A DNA stretch of 64,000 bases from Stentor roeselii (taxonomy: Eukaryota > Ciliophora > Heterotrichea > Heterotrichida > Stentoridae): contig RSEH01000144.1 of assembly GCA_006503475.1 (NCBI GenBank), positions 1-64,000 of the forward strand, given 5' to 3'. Numbering within the stretch: position 1 is the stretch's first letter; the number at the start of each line of letters is the position of its first letter. Position numbers and translations under genes: made by a program. The notes under the pieces are model-generated. The model did no database searches, was not told the DNA's origin, and worked only from the letters and a program-made list of their open reading frames with translations. Of this stretch, positions 54,291-64,000 are shown one piece after another.

Positions 54291-54857
54291 GAAAAGGTTT
54301 GAAATGTGTTAAAAGATGATATTAAGTTGTAATGAGAGATTATGTATCGATTAGAATATTATAAATTTTTAGTGTTTGGGTTTTTTTAAGTAGACCTGGG
54401 AGAATAGAGGATTGAGGAGAGGACTAGCGTTTAATTGAGGTTTGAGGGTCTTTTAAATTCTTGCAACTTTTTTTAAGTGTAAAAATCAGCTGAATATGAA
54501 ATGATTTATAGAGTTTAATTAAAAGGATAGATATATTAATCTTAAAATTTGAATTATACTTAATATATTCATCCTGAACCTTCTCAGTCTGAGCATTAGA
54601 CCTGGTTAAAGCTCCTAGTCATATATTAGTCCTTTTTATTCAAGATAATTGATCTTCATTGCTTCTCTTATCAAATTCTAAAACACCTACCAAATCAAAT
54701 CGAAATCAAGGAAATCCAAATGATTAAAAATGCACAAAATTCCAAAAAAATCCTTGAAAACCTAATCAATTCATTAAAATCCTTCGAAAAATCTCATATA
54801 ACATTCCATGTTCTAATATTATACGATCAGTAATTTAAGTTTTTTTATATATTATAT
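54291..54857. promoter_or_regulatory. Divergent intergenic region with a strand-composition switch
   Basis: 567 bases without a gene. The plus strand is G/T-rich to about 54480 (GGGTTTTTTTAAG, GGAGAGGACTAGCG, TTTGAGGGTC), then AT-rich, then A/C-rich from about 54670 to 54790 (AACACCTACCAAATC, CCAAAAAAATCC). This suits two outward promoters. Confidence 0.45.
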
Positions 54858-55220
54858 ATGGAGTTATCCACAGGTAGTTTACTCATCGAAACTCAACTAA
54901 TCCTCTTATCCCTCATACATATATCTCAAGAGCAACTCCAGACTGAATTTCTTTGCATGAAATGTGGGAAAAAATTCACTTCTTCTCATTCTCTCGACAA
55001 ACACAAAACAAAATTCCATAGCAAGACGCCTAAACTATTCACTTGCGTCATTTGCTATAAAAATTATGAGTTTCGCAGTCAACTCGAGAGTCATCTTAAA
55101 CGAATTCATGATGATTCACGAAAAATCAACTGTTCTAAGTGTGGAAAAAAATTTTCAAATAAAACATGTTTTTCTACTCATATAAAGAAGTTTCATCCTG
55201 TAAGGCCTTCGATACAGTAA
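54858..55220 (+). CDS. C2H2 zinc-finger protein, three fingers
   Basis: 120 aa. After a hydrophobic-looking N-terminus (about 1-30) come three C2H2 fingers: CMKCGKKFTSSHSLDKHKTKFH, CVICYKNYEFRSQLESHLKRIH and CSKCGKKFSNKTCFSTHIKKFH (split here across about 33-115). All have the C-x2-C-x12-H-x4-H spacing and hydrophobic core positions, so they should bind zinc and probably DNA. The linkers are not the TGEKP type. A short transcription factor or chromatin protein is likely. The leader is A/C-rich. Confidence 0.85.
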   Translation: MELSTGSLLIETQLILLSLIHISQEQLQTEFLCMKCGKKFTSSHSLDKHKTKFHSKTPKLFTCVICYKNYEFRSQLESHLKRIHDDSRKINCSKCGKKFSNKTCFSTHIKKFHPVRPSIQ

Positions 55221-55814
55221 AAAGGGTACCTTAGAGTAAATTTAGATTAGTTATTCTAGTATATTCTCTTATTTTTTAATTTTTTTAGGGGAAGTTAAAT
55301 TGTATGGCCTGCTGAGTTCACTTCTTGGAGTTTCGTGTGAAATAATTAATATTTCTCTATTTTTAGGAGATTTAACATACTTTTTTCTAGAGTTTTCAAT
55401 AGTTCCCCTGAATTTTTAATTCAAAAAAATTAAGCACTATACATATTTCCGCCCTAATAAAGTAATCAATACAAAATAATAGTTTAAATTATTAAAATCA
55501 AAGATTTCCTTGTCTTTAATATTCAAATCATGTTGTAAGTTCTAGAAATTGAATTATATCTCTCTAGTTAATAGATATAACTTGGAAAATTATTAATAGT
55601 TTTGAATACTTTCGAGGTTTTATATACAATGTGAAAATAATTTTAAATAAAAAAGAGCGCGATGTACGAAGAGAAATTGAAATTTTCAATAAGCATTAAT
55701 AAATCCAAAATAAAAATGAATCTTTCACTAACAACTAAGATTATAAGTGTTGAAAAATTTAATATATGATTTAATATTTTTAAGATGTGTTTATTTACTC
55801 TCTCATTTTAAATC
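55221..55814. other. AT-rich intergenic DNA between convergent genes
   Basis: 594 bases between the zinc-finger stop and the HEAT-like stop. Nothing recognisable was found. This is unusually long for a convergent pair here, where stops are often under 30 nt apart, so a small RNA or old gene relic could be hidden. Confidence 0.5.
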
Positions 55815-58160
55815 TTATCCAAGAGGATTTACCTCCATTGTAGAAATTAGCATACCTTTCAACTTCTCAGTCCAAAATTTTATTTCATGCCCTTCAAGTT
55901 CTCCAAGCTTATCACATATCTTTACAACCTCTTCTCGAATATCATGAATACCTTTTTTTCCAAGCTCAAACATGAACCGAATCAATTCAATCCAAAGCTT
56001 TTCAAGTCTTTTATTGTCACTTTTCATTAAGATTTTGAATAAAGGAAAAAACTTTAAACTGAATCTTTTTTCAGTTATAAAAAAATCTTCATCAAACTGA
56101 TGAATTTTCCGCAAAACCTCGACTAATGTCAAAGAAATTCCTGAACAATTCGAGTCAGCCATCATTTTGAAGCAAAATAAAAAACTTGGTAAAAATTCAT
56201 ATGAAAGTTCAGATAAACCATTGGGAATACTGACATTTGAGTCTTCTTCGAAAGCAAAAGTCGAGCGGTCAGAAGGATCTATTTCAAAGGGAACTTTGTC
56301 AATCAGCTCCAAAGAATCCCTGAACAAAACAAGCCCAATCTGAATAATCTTCCGGTTTTCCAATGAATTCGGCCGAAGAGCTAAAAACTTTTTACTTCTC
56401 ATCAGAATAAGTCTAACCAGGTTCCCATTTTCCAGTTTTTTCTTCTGACCATCTAAAATTTCTTTCAAATTTAATACAATTGAATGAAAATAACGCAAAA
56501 ATGAAAGTACCTGCTCAGGAGAGTAAAACATGTGCTTAGAATCAAAGACTTTCATTGATTCTTCTGCAACTTGTTTTGTGGTTTCTAAGTTTTCAGCGAG
56601 TTTAAGGTACTGGATGATTCCATTTTGAGTGATTGGACCGAAAATACGAAGTTTCATGATTAAAGAGTCATTCAAAATTTTTGAATTTTCTGAGAGAAAT
56701 GTGGGAATTGAAGACTTTTCCTTGTTTAAATAAGAAAAAATTTCTAAGCAGTATGAACTGGTTTCAGGGGAAAAGCTAAATAAAAGGTTTTCTATCAGCT
56801 CTAGTAAAGTTAAGTCATGGTTGAGGAAAGATGAAAAACTTGCATACACGTTGAAAAACTTGCTGAATGTGATGTGATGTCTGCTTAGATCTGTCAAAAA
56901 TATCAGCTCTGATAGGATGTGCAAAGAGTTTTCAGGGTAGTTGCAGCGAAAAAGAAGACAAATGGTTATCAGTTCTTCTGTTTCTTCTTTTGTCAATCCT
57001 TTTTTAAGATTCTTCATTAAAACATGCTGAGTTTCGAAGAAGTAATCAAAAACTTCGAATTTCAAGGAAACTTTAATAAAGTCATGAATCAAATCCAAAC
57101 ATTCTCTATCACCTTGACTACTCTGAAGCCATTCTTCAAGTTTAAAGGTTTCAAAGTTAACAGGACTTGCAACAACCATCAATTTTTTCAAAGCAAAAAT
57201 GACTTTCTCCTTATGAATACAGAGAAACCCAGCAAGATTATCTTTAAGCAGCTCAATTCCTTTCCTAGCCATTTTCAACCTAATTTTTCTCTGTACCAAA
57301 TCCTGAGATTCTCCTATCTCAGAAACATTCCCTAAAACTGCCCTTTTCACAATATCCTCATCAAATTCAACACGAACCCGTACCTCAAAACAAGCAGAAA
57401 CTTTAAACAAACATCTAAAAACCTCATCATTCCCACCAAAAACATTGAGATACCCAGTAAAAATCTCTGAAATCACTTCAAAAATTTCTTTATCTTTCTC
57501 AAATCCATCCCCATCAATTCTAATAAAAAGTCCAAGATCAACAACTCTCACAATTTCCTTGACCCCCTCCAAAAAAGCATCTCGAGACATACGAAGAGCC
57601 AAATTTTTCCACTCATCATCCTCATTCCTTTCAAGCACCTGCAAAAGTCGAGCAAAGCAAGCCAAAGCCGATTTGAAGCCACTTTCACTGCATGCAAGTC
57701 CTTGCGCCCTGAATTTTTTAATTTCTTCAATGGAAGGTTTTAGTAGTCCAGGAAATGCGGCTTTGATGATTTCTTGTGGAAGATTTTTCTTTAAAATAAC
57801 AGTTTTCAAGGCATTCCAAGCGATTTTCTTAAGTCCAGATTCGTTTTTTTCAATGTTTTTAACTAGAGCTGAGAGCATTACAGTGAGAATCATGGAGCTA
57901 TCCTGAGAACAGTCGAATAAGTCATTGATGAAGTCAGAGTCGATTAACATCTGCAGGATTTCCAGACTTTTTTGACTGACTTCAGCTGTTTTTGCAATTG
58001 CAGAGACTCGAACGAGGATTACCCTCAGCATATTGTGAGGCAACATTGGAAAACTAGTCAAAGCTGAGTGGATCAGGTCGATAGAAGACTTCAACTTTAA
58101 ACCTTTTGCATCTCGGATGGTTTCAACTGACTGGCAAAGCTGGACAAACAGGTTTTCCAT
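55815..58160 (-). CDS. Large helical-repeat (HEAT/ARM-like) protein, family uncertain
   Basis: 781 aa, almost entirely amphipathic helices in pairs with HEAT-like spacing (NMLRVILVRVSAIAK, SQKSLEILQMLIDSDFI, LTVMLSALVKNIEKNESGLKKIAWNAL in pieces). No catalytic motif. A TTI1-type (Tel2-interacting) or similar scaffold is conceivable but I cannot confirm it. The start codon lies 4 nt after the stop of the deubiquitinase gene on the same strand (TAA TTAA ATG), so the two are probably co-transcribed or the promoter lies inside the upstream gene. The next Met is 38 residues in, so the first is preferred. Confidence 0.7.
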   Translation of the reverse strand: MENLFVQLCQSVETIRDAKGLKLKSSIDLIHSALTSFPMLPHNMLRVILVRVSAIAKTAEVSQKSLEILQMLIDSDFINDLFDCSQDSSMILTVMLSALVKNIEKNESGLKKIAWNALKTVILKKNLPQEIIKAAFPGLLKPSIEEIKKFRAQGLACSESGFKSALACFARLLQVLERNEDDEWKNLALRMSRDAFLEGVKEIVRVVDLGLFIRIDGDGFEKDKEIFEVISEIFTGYLNVFGGNDEVFRCLFKVSACFEVRVRVEFDEDIVKRAVLGNVSEIGESQDLVQRKIRLKMARKGIELLKDNLAGFLCIHKEKVIFALKKLMVVASPVNFETFKLEEWLQSSQGDRECLDLIHDFIKVSLKFEVFDYFFETQHVLMKNLKKGLTKEETEELITICLLFRCNYPENSLHILSELIFLTDLSRHHITFSKFFNVYASFSSFLNHDLTLLELIENLLFSFSPETSSYCLEIFSYLNKEKSSIPTFLSENSKILNDSLIMKLRIFGPITQNGIIQYLKLAENLETTKQVAEESMKVFDSKHMFYSPEQVLSFLRYFHSIVLNLKEILDGQKKKLENGNLVRLILMRSKKFLALRPNSLENRKIIQIGLVLFRDSLELIDKVPFEIDPSDRSTFAFEEDSNVSIPNGLSELSYEFLPSFLFCFKMMADSNCSGISLTLVEVLRKIHQFDEDFFITEKRFSLKFFPLFKILMKSDNKRLEKLWIELIRFMFELGKKGIHDIREEVVKICDKLGELEGHEIKFWTEKLKGMLISTMEVNPLG

Positions 58161-58164
58161 TTAA

Positions 58165-60807
58165 TTAGTTACAAGATAAGCAAATCTCGCGTGAGATGTG
58201 AATCAAGTTACGGCAAGATTTACACTTTTTATTGAAATGAATGCATTTTTCGCAGAACTTGTGGCAAGTTTCGCTACTGCAGAATAAACAACGGTCACTT
58301 TTTAACTTTAACTTGCAGAACAGGCAGAAGCCGTATGATGGAAGCAAGTCTTCGCAGAGCTCGCAGGATTTTATTGAGTCTTTCACGGTTCTTGGCTTGC
58401 TTTCTTGGGTGTATGAGAGACAGTCGGAGTTTTTGCATTTTGAACCCTTTTCTAAAGGATATCCGCAAGACTTGCATTTTTCTTTTAAAGTGAAGCAGGA
58501 TTTACAGATAATTAGTTTTCCGTCGCATTTTCGGCATTTGATTGAATATTCGAAACAGTTTATACAAAATTTTTCTTCTTTTGAAGAGATTTTTGAGTTG
58601 CAGTAGGTGCAGATGGTTTTAGTTGAATGGTCTAAGGTTGAGGGGTCTTTTTGTTCTTTAAGATCTTTTTGGTCTTTTAGATCTTTTTGCTCTTTTTGTA
58701 GAAGATTAAAGTTCATGTGCCTAACGTTTGGGGTTCCTGTTGAAGAGCAGCTGGAACTTTTGCATTTCTGGCCTTTTTCGATAAGACTTCCACAACTTTT
58801 GCATTCTTCTTTAGATCTTAAACAGGATTTGCAGATAGCTACTATTCCTTCACATTTCTGGCATTTTTTTTTATTATGTATACAGTTTTCGCAGTATTTA
58901 TCTTCAATAGAAATAAATTTCGAGTCGCAAAAATTGCAGTTTTTTTTCAACTGGTTTGGATTTTCCTGCTTTTTTTGTTGGACGTTGAAATTCGAGTGAT
59001 TTAGATTTTCATGAGAGCAATTGCTGCATCGTATTTGGTTGATTTTATTGAAATACTCACAATTATCACATTTTTTTAAGTTTTTCCAACAAGAAGAGCA
59101 GGCACGTTTTTTTGGTTTGTTGAAGCACTTTTTGCATTGAGATGATTCGACTTCCAGTCTGCACCAGGCACAAATTCTTGATTTTTCAAAGGAAAGAGGT
59201 TGAGAACAATCAAAGCATCTATTTTCAACAAGGCACTTTTTGCATATCTTAACCATTTTCGAACCGCATTGTGGACAAATGGTGCAAACGCAAGGCTTAG
59301 ATGTGCAATCACAGGGTGGTTCATTTCTTCTAATTAACTTTTCAGGAGAATTCATTTTCGAGTCAGTAGAAGTTTCATCTTTTGCTAATTTTTTCGAAAG
59401 ATCATAATTATTTCCTTTAGGACTATTCATTTCTTTCTGAGGATTTTTCTTCACTTCTTGTTTCTTCGGAGTATTCAAGTTCTCTTTAACCTCGCCACAA
59501 GATATGCAAGAAGTCTCTTCAGAGTTATTATAAAAAGTGCAGATTTTGCAAACCCACCCTGAAAGTCCAGGTCGAATCAACTTGCATCGAGTACAGAAGA
59601 CCCAGTTAGAATTATTACAATTCCCACATTTGCATTTCCAATCATCATCCTCTTTACTATCTTCTTGATTTTTCATAAAATTCAACAAGTCAGTCTCCAA
59701 TTTGATCCATTCATTAAAAGCGACTCCAGACTCTTCCCAGTTTTCAGCCTCTTCATAAAACAACCCAACAGGAAAGAACCTATTTTTCAAGCAATCAATA
59801 ACGAAGTCGATCCAGCTTCCATCTCCAACGATTTTTCCTCTTTCATCATCAATTTTAAACCATTCCTTGTTGTGGCCTGTACGAATTGCGCAGATATAAT
59901 GACCCCTTCCATACAAAATGACTGATTTCAAATTATAAACAGTTTCGCAGTTCACCTCATAAATCGAGTCAAGTTTCAGTGAATAAGGAACACTAATCAA
60001 CACCTGAAGTATTTGAATCAGCTTGGGGTTGAAATCCTTCCAAATCAAGTTAATTGAAAAAACCTTCGGCGGCTGAAGAAGTTTTAAAATTTTTCTACTT
60101 TTAGCAATTTTGCAGTCTTTCGGACAAGTCTTGTATTCACTTTCAGCCCATTGTATTTTGATGTATTTTTGTAGACTATTCTCAAATCGAATAACATTCG
60201 AAAGCTCAAAAACTTCGAAGTCCTCCCTTCTTTTTTTTTTTAGCAAAGCGTATTTATCCTGTTCTGAGCCTTGTTCAAAGATAAGATTCACGTAAAAATG
60301 ATGGAAAAAGGTGTTAGTGTCCCAGGTTTCCTTTTTTTGCGCTTTGCACTCACAGATCAGTGTTTCTTCAACTTGGATACGGAACAAATCATGTGCAGGG
60401 CAAGACTTGCAAGCGACGTCTTCATCATGAAAGGAAGAAAGAAGTGCTGACAAGGCTTCCATACTGTCAGCTGGCTCGTTGATTGAGAAAAGATTTCGAG
60501 ATTCGAATTTTTCAGCAAGCTCTGCCCGAAGTCTTGAAATGTCAATCGCAGTTCCTCTCTCTGTTGAAGTCTTTTTAGTGTAGTCTGATAAAATCTCTTT
60601 TAAACCACAAAGAAGGCAGTAATGCTGCTTCGATGAACGGCAACTTCCGAATTTCTCGATTGATGCTCGGAATGTTTGCAGGTGGAATAAAACTTGAAGA
60701 GCTGAATTTAAAAAACAGTTCGATTCGCCGAGGTTGTTTATGAAACCTGTTATTTTTGGAGTTGTTGAGGATTGCCTTGATTTGGATATTGGGTTTTTTT
60801 GAGACAT
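58165..60807 (-). CDS. USP53/54-like ubiquitin carboxyl-terminal hydrolase with zinc-finger tail
   Basis: 880 aa. A USP fold occupies about 20-360: Cys box GFINNLGESNCFLNSALQVL (Cys31), ACKSCPAHDLFRIQVEE, and His box YGRGHYICAIR followed by WFKIDDE. The Cys-box wording and LRAELAEKFESRNLF resemble USP53/USP54. The catalytic Cys and His are present, so activity is likely. RanBP2-type fingers follow at about 395-460 (WKCKCGNCNNSNWVFCTRC, WVCKICTFYNNSEETSCISC), then 8-10 paired CxxC zinc ribbons to the end. In animals these enzymes act on K63-linked chains. The zinc tail is not part of animal USP53/54. Confidence 0.87.
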   Translation of the reverse strand: MSQKNPISKSRQSSTTPKITGFINNLGESNCFLNSALQVLFHLQTFRASIEKFGSCRSSKQHYCLLCGLKEILSDYTKKTSTERGTAIDISRLRAELAEKFESRNLFSINEPADSMEALSALLSSFHDEDVACKSCPAHDLFRIQVEETLICECKAQKKETWDTNTFFHHFYVNLIFEQGSEQDKYALLKKKRREDFEVFELSNVIRFENSLQKYIKIQWAESEYKTCPKDCKIAKSRKILKLLQPPKVFSINLIWKDFNPKLIQILQVLISVPYSLKLDSIYEVNCETVYNLKSVILYGRGHYICAIRTGHNKEWFKIDDERGKIVGDGSWIDFVIDCLKNRFFPVGLFYEEAENWEESGVAFNEWIKLETDLLNFMKNQEDSKEDDDWKCKCGNCNNSNWVFCTRCKLIRPGLSGWVCKICTFYNNSEETSCISCGEVKENLNTPKKQEVKKNPQKEMNSPKGNNYDLSKKLAKDETSTDSKMNSPEKLIRRNEPPCDCTSKPCVCTICPQCGSKMVKICKKCLVENRCFDCSQPLSFEKSRICAWCRLEVESSQCKKCFNKPKKRACSSCWKNLKKCDNCEYFNKINQIRCSNCSHENLNHSNFNVQQKKQENPNQLKKNCNFCDSKFISIEDKYCENCIHNKKKCQKCEGIVAICKSCLRSKEECKSCGSLIEKGQKCKSSSCSSTGTPNVRHMNFNLLQKEQKDLKDQKDLKEQKDPSTLDHSTKTICTYCNSKISSKEEKFCINCFEYSIKCRKCDGKLIICKSCFTLKEKCKSCGYPLEKGSKCKNSDCLSYTQESKPRTVKDSIKSCELCEDLLPSYGFCLFCKLKLKSDRCLFCSSETCHKFCEKCIHFNKKCKSCRNLIHISREICLSCN

Positions 60808-61346
60808 TTTATTGAGAGTTGTTTGGAAGGTTGTTTGATTTAGGATTGAAATGAGTTGGAGAGAAGAGATGATCGTTTAATTTATTGATGAGAGATTTTT
60901 CGGATGGAATTTATTATTCAATGTATTTTTTCTATGAGGGTTAACACTTGATATAATAACTTGAAATCGAATGAGATCAAATATCTAAAAAACGTGAGTT
61001 GTTATAGTTGGTGACTTTGTAAATCTTTGGAAATCATGAATTGATAAATTCTTTTAAAAAGGTTCATGGAATCTATCAAATTGTATGCTCTTTTTAAATT
61101 TTCTTAAATATTTTAGCGAAAGAAGCATCCTTAGTGGTTAATTATTAAAACTTACGTCTAAAAACCTTAAATTTTCTGCTTCCAGAAGAGATATTTCTTT
61201 TTTTTCCACATAAAGGGTAGCCACTGACACAAAAATTTTTACTACGACATAATTAAATGATAGTAAATATTATTCAAGGAATCTAGTTAAATTGGGTTGA
61301 AGGGCTTTACCATTTATATATTAGTGTTATAATTTTAGGATATACT
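60808..61346. promoter_or_regulatory. Divergent intergenic region
   Basis: 539 bases. They are G/T-rich on the plus strand near the deubiquitinase start (to about 60960, with GAGGGTTAAC) and AT-rich without clear skew near the ABCG start. No gene seen. Confidence 0.45.
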
Positions 61347-63161
61347 ATGCGTTTTGAAGACCCTGAAAAGGAAAAATTGGTGAATGACAACAGCTCATTA
61401 GAATTAGACCAGGTTCAGCAAATCACGGTCAACTGGCGTAATATAAACCTTACCGTGGAAACAAATGGACAGTCCAATGAGATACTCAAAGACATTTCAG
61501 GGTATGCGAATCCTCATGAAATGTTAGCCATTATGGGCATGTCGGGCTCGGGAAAGACCTCTTTGCTTTCAATTATCTCAAACCATATTGAGATCAAGAC
61601 CTCCTATAACCTCACTGGGACTTTAAAGCTTAACAATGTTGAATATTCTGAAATAAATCCCAATCGATTCATGAGATATATTGCTCAAGATGATGAGTTA
61701 TACGATTTTCTGACCCCTCGAGAAACTTTTAAGTTCTTTGGAAAACTTCAAACCAATTTGTCAAATGAAAAAATTAACAAAAAGGTTAACCAAATTATCC
61801 ATGAATTAAAACTTGAAAGGGTGGCTGATTCGATTGTAGGAAACAACATAATCAAAGGACTTTCAGGAGGTGAAAAGAAAAGAGTTTCAATCGGATTAAA
61901 TCTCGTCAGCGACCCATCAGTGATAATCTTAGATGAGCCCACTTCAGGTTTAGACAGTAGCATTGCCCTGTCTGTGATGGAGTTAATTAAAAATACATGC
62001 AACCAAGGAATCACTGTGATTCTAACAATTCATCAGCCAAGCAAATCAATTTTTGACCTATTCGATAGACTAGCCCTAATGCATAAAGGTCAATTGGTAT
62101 ATCAAGGACCAGCGAAAGATTCAATGGATTACTTCAAATCAATTGATTATCCTGTTCCACATGAAACAAACCCTTGTGATCACTTTTTAACAGTTTTAAG
62201 CCTGAAAAACATGGAATTCCCAGAAGAAGTTCTAAAAAAATTCCACGAAGCTTACAAAAAACTCGAACCAGAAATACTGAAAAAAATTGATTCAATAGAT
62301 GAAACTGTCATAGAAAATGAAGAAGCGTCTTCAGGATTTTTCAAAGCTTTGATAATCCTACTGGGAAAAGCGATGATTTCAATGAAAAGAAATCCGCTGG
62401 TACTTGCTTTCAAATTATTTCAAGCAACAGCCATCGGACTTTTCATGGCCTTGACCTTTATTGATCTAGGGTACGATGAAGACGGTATCGGAGATAGAAG
62501 TGGAGCAATTATATTCACAATAGTCAACACTATAGTCCTAAACATTATTTTTTACTCACTTGTTATAGCGAATGAAAAGAGGTCACTAATGAAAAACTAT
62601 AAAAACGGACTTTATAACTTCCACAGTCATTTTATTTCATTTTTACTTATTGAAGCGGTTTTAGCAATTCCTTGCAGTACGTTCTTTACCCTGATCTCCT
62701 ACTGGATCATAGGGTTTAATGATGATTCTGGCTCAAAAGTGATTCTTTTCATCCTGATTACTTATTGTGCATTTATTGGAGGAGCTGTTTATGGACTATT
62801 AGCTTCTTCTGTTTCTGATACTATCACTCAGGCTACTTTTGTTGGACCTACTATTGCAACTATTCAAGGAATTTGTGGAGCGGTCTTCACTCATTCTGAT
62901 ACTCATCCATCAGGCATGGCCTGGCTCAAGTATTGTTCTTTCATGTATTATTTAAGAACAGCTTATTATAAGAATGAGTTTGATGATCTGGATTATGATG
63001 ATGATGTCGTATTTGAACCGGATGATCGATTTGGAATTGAGAAATCTATTGCTAGGAATCTTCTCTGTGGAATGGGGATTACATTGTTTACTTACTTCGT
63101 GTGTGTGTTCATCTTTTGGTATGGCACCAAAACTATAAGACTTTCAAAGATATTTGGATAG
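61347..63161 (+). CDS. ABCG (White)-family half ABC transporter
   Basis: 604 aa, the normal half-transporter length, with the NBD first. Walker A is GMSGSGKT (64-71), then a Q-loop (IAQDDELYDFLTPRE), the signature LSGGEKKR at about 173-180, Walker B with D-loop VIILDEPTSGLDS, and the H-loop ILTIHQPS. A linker to about 350 is followed by six membrane segments (LVLAFKLFQATAIGLFMAL, IIFTIVNTIVLNIIFYSLV, ISFLLIEAVLAIPC, VILFILITYCAFIGGAVYGLL, a re-entrant or outer region, then LFTYFVCVFIFWYG). Such proteins dimerise and export lipids, sterols or drugs. Intronless; appears complete. Confidence 0.95.
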   Translation: MRFEDPEKEKLVNDNSSLELDQVQQITVNWRNINLTVETNGQSNEILKDISGYANPHEMLAIMGMSGSGKTSLLSIISNHIEIKTSYNLTGTLKLNNVEYSEINPNRFMRYIAQDDELYDFLTPRETFKFFGKLQTNLSNEKINKKVNQIIHELKLERVADSIVGNNIIKGLSGGEKKRVSIGLNLVSDPSVIILDEPTSGLDSSIALSVMELIKNTCNQGITVILTIHQPSKSIFDLFDRLALMHKGQLVYQGPAKDSMDYFKSIDYPVPHETNPCDHFLTVLSLKNMEFPEEVLKKFHEAYKKLEPEILKKIDSIDETVIENEEASSGFFKALIILLGKAMISMKRNPLVLAFKLFQATAIGLFMALTFIDLGYDEDGIGDRSGAIIFTIVNTIVLNIIFYSLVIANEKRSLMKNYKNGLYNFHSHFISFLLIEAVLAIPCSTFFTLISYWIIGFNDDSGSKVILFILITYCAFIGGAVYGLLASSVSDTITQATFVGPTIATIQGICGAVFTHSDTHPSGMAWLKYCSFMYYLRTAYYKNEFDDLDYDDDVVFEPDDRFGIEKSIARNLLCGMGITLFTYFVCVFIFWYGTKTIRLSKIFG

Positions 63162-64000
63162 AATTAGGTAGTTTAAGTTATAGAATTTATGAATAAATCT
63201 TTTTGATGAGGTTTTGGTTTATTATTAAATAATTTTGTGATTTATGTTTTAGATAAATTACTTGAGTGAGGTTCTAATGGAGCTTAGATTTATTAGATAA
63301 AATCTTTTGAAGTAAAGAATTTGATGGGAATTATATTTCTTACAAATATAAGATTTTATTGTTGTTAGCATAGAATTTTATATATGGTGAACTATGATAG
63401 GAAATTATTCAATTTATCTTTATTGGGATTTTAAAGCAATAGAAATTTATTTCTTTACAAAAATCTGGTGGAAAATTAAGGATTTCTAATTAAATGTAAC
63501 TTGGTAAATCAAAAATATTAGTGAATATTTATATGTTGAAGTCTAGTAATTAATCTGAGTTTGATTGTTGAAATATAAAATTAAATGAAAAAAATTAGTT
63601 AATCTTTGTTCTAATTAAAGTGACTAAATTAAGTTATTTTGAGTAAGTGCCTCACCTTGTAAATGATGCCGAGTTTTTCATTTATACTTGCTAAATAAAA
63701 AACTTTTTTTTGGGACTAATATTATTGATATAGATTTTTTTAATATAATAATGATCAAAATCTGCTAGCAATATTAAACTATTTATATAACTTTTAGATT
63801 AAAATTAAAAATAAGTAAGGTTTGATTGATTCTACTTATTAATTAAGAATTTTTACATTTTAACAAAAAATTAAATTAAATAGCATGACCACATGGGCCT
63901 AGTGATTGTAACTATGTGGCTACCTGGTAAACTTATTCTGGCCTAGCAAGGAAATATTCCTGGAGGTAAAAATCTTTTAAAAAACATTAAAACTGTTCAA
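63162..64000. other. AT-rich intergenic DNA to the window edge
   Basis: No supportable gene. The last 130 bases are less AT-rich and contain the inverted words CCACATGGGCC and ATGTGGCTACC, and GGCCTAG twice. This could be the edge of another gene or relic beyond the window, but no frame is convincing. Confidence 0.5.

Noticed and set aside
63870-64000. Less AT-rich end of the window as a gene start or tRNA
   Set aside because: No cloverleaf and no frame longer than about 20 codons without stops; too close to the edge to judge.
1-64000. Virus-derived elements, LTR elements, autonomous transposons, CRISPR arrays
   Set aside because: I saw no reverse transcriptase, integrase, transposase or capsid-like frame, no long terminal repeats and no spacer array anywhere in the window.

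Overview
The window looks like macronuclear DNA of a heterotrich ciliate, most likely Stentor or a close relative. Four things support this. (1) Genes are dense and AT-rich, with gaps of tens of bases between them. (2) Seven genes become continuous only if introns of exactly 15 nt are removed. I located eleven such introns, all GT...AG and all with A at position 10. (3) TAA, TAG and TGA all act as stops, which argues against Blepharisma-type recoding. (4) Many genes are ciliary or basal-body genes (DRC1, STPGR/ODF3-like, CEP19-like, taxilin).

Left part (1-15.1 kb). After the tail of an ABC transporter (3-284) comes a very AT-rich, gene-poor stretch. It carries a tandem family of short (about 270 aa) seven-transmembrane, GPCR-like proteins: two genes on the minus strand (1704-2516, 3787-4605) and six on the plus strand (8614-15077). 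Two plus-strand members are a recent duplicate pair. The last three each carry one disabling change: an in-frame TGA at a conserved cysteine, an insertion of about 85 bp, and a 1-nt deletion. A decayed ninth copy is joined to a decayed copy of the gene now at 16887-17624. The layout resembles a birth-and-death chemoreceptor array.

Right part (15.1-63.2 kb). This is compact housekeeping and cytoskeletal gene space: an MPN-domain (eIF3f-like) protein, an MRH-domain membrane protein, an STPGR protein, EF-hand proteins, an ABHD17-like hydrolase, an LRR-ankyrin protein, glutathionyl-hydroquinone reductase, three kelch proteins, ribosomal proteins eS24 and eS28, DRC1, BOP1/ERB1, GPN3, an Mpv17-family protein, LZIC, threonine dehydrogenase, a CEP19-like protein, taxilin, an EF-hand/C2/membrane protein, tRNA-Lys(UUU), a DUF229 sulfatase-like protein, a C2H2 zinc-finger protein, a HEAT-like protein, a USP53/54-like deubiquitinase and an ABCG half-transporter. 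Several coiled-coil or basic proteins have no recognisable family. A 53-codon gene at 21416-21577 is added by eye.

Organisation. Same-strand neighbours are often separated by only 4-50 nt. Most long divergent intergenic regions switch base composition at their midpoint, being A/C-rich on the sense strand upstream of each gene, often with CCCTAA-like words. I see no virus-like element, CRISPR array or autonomous transposon.
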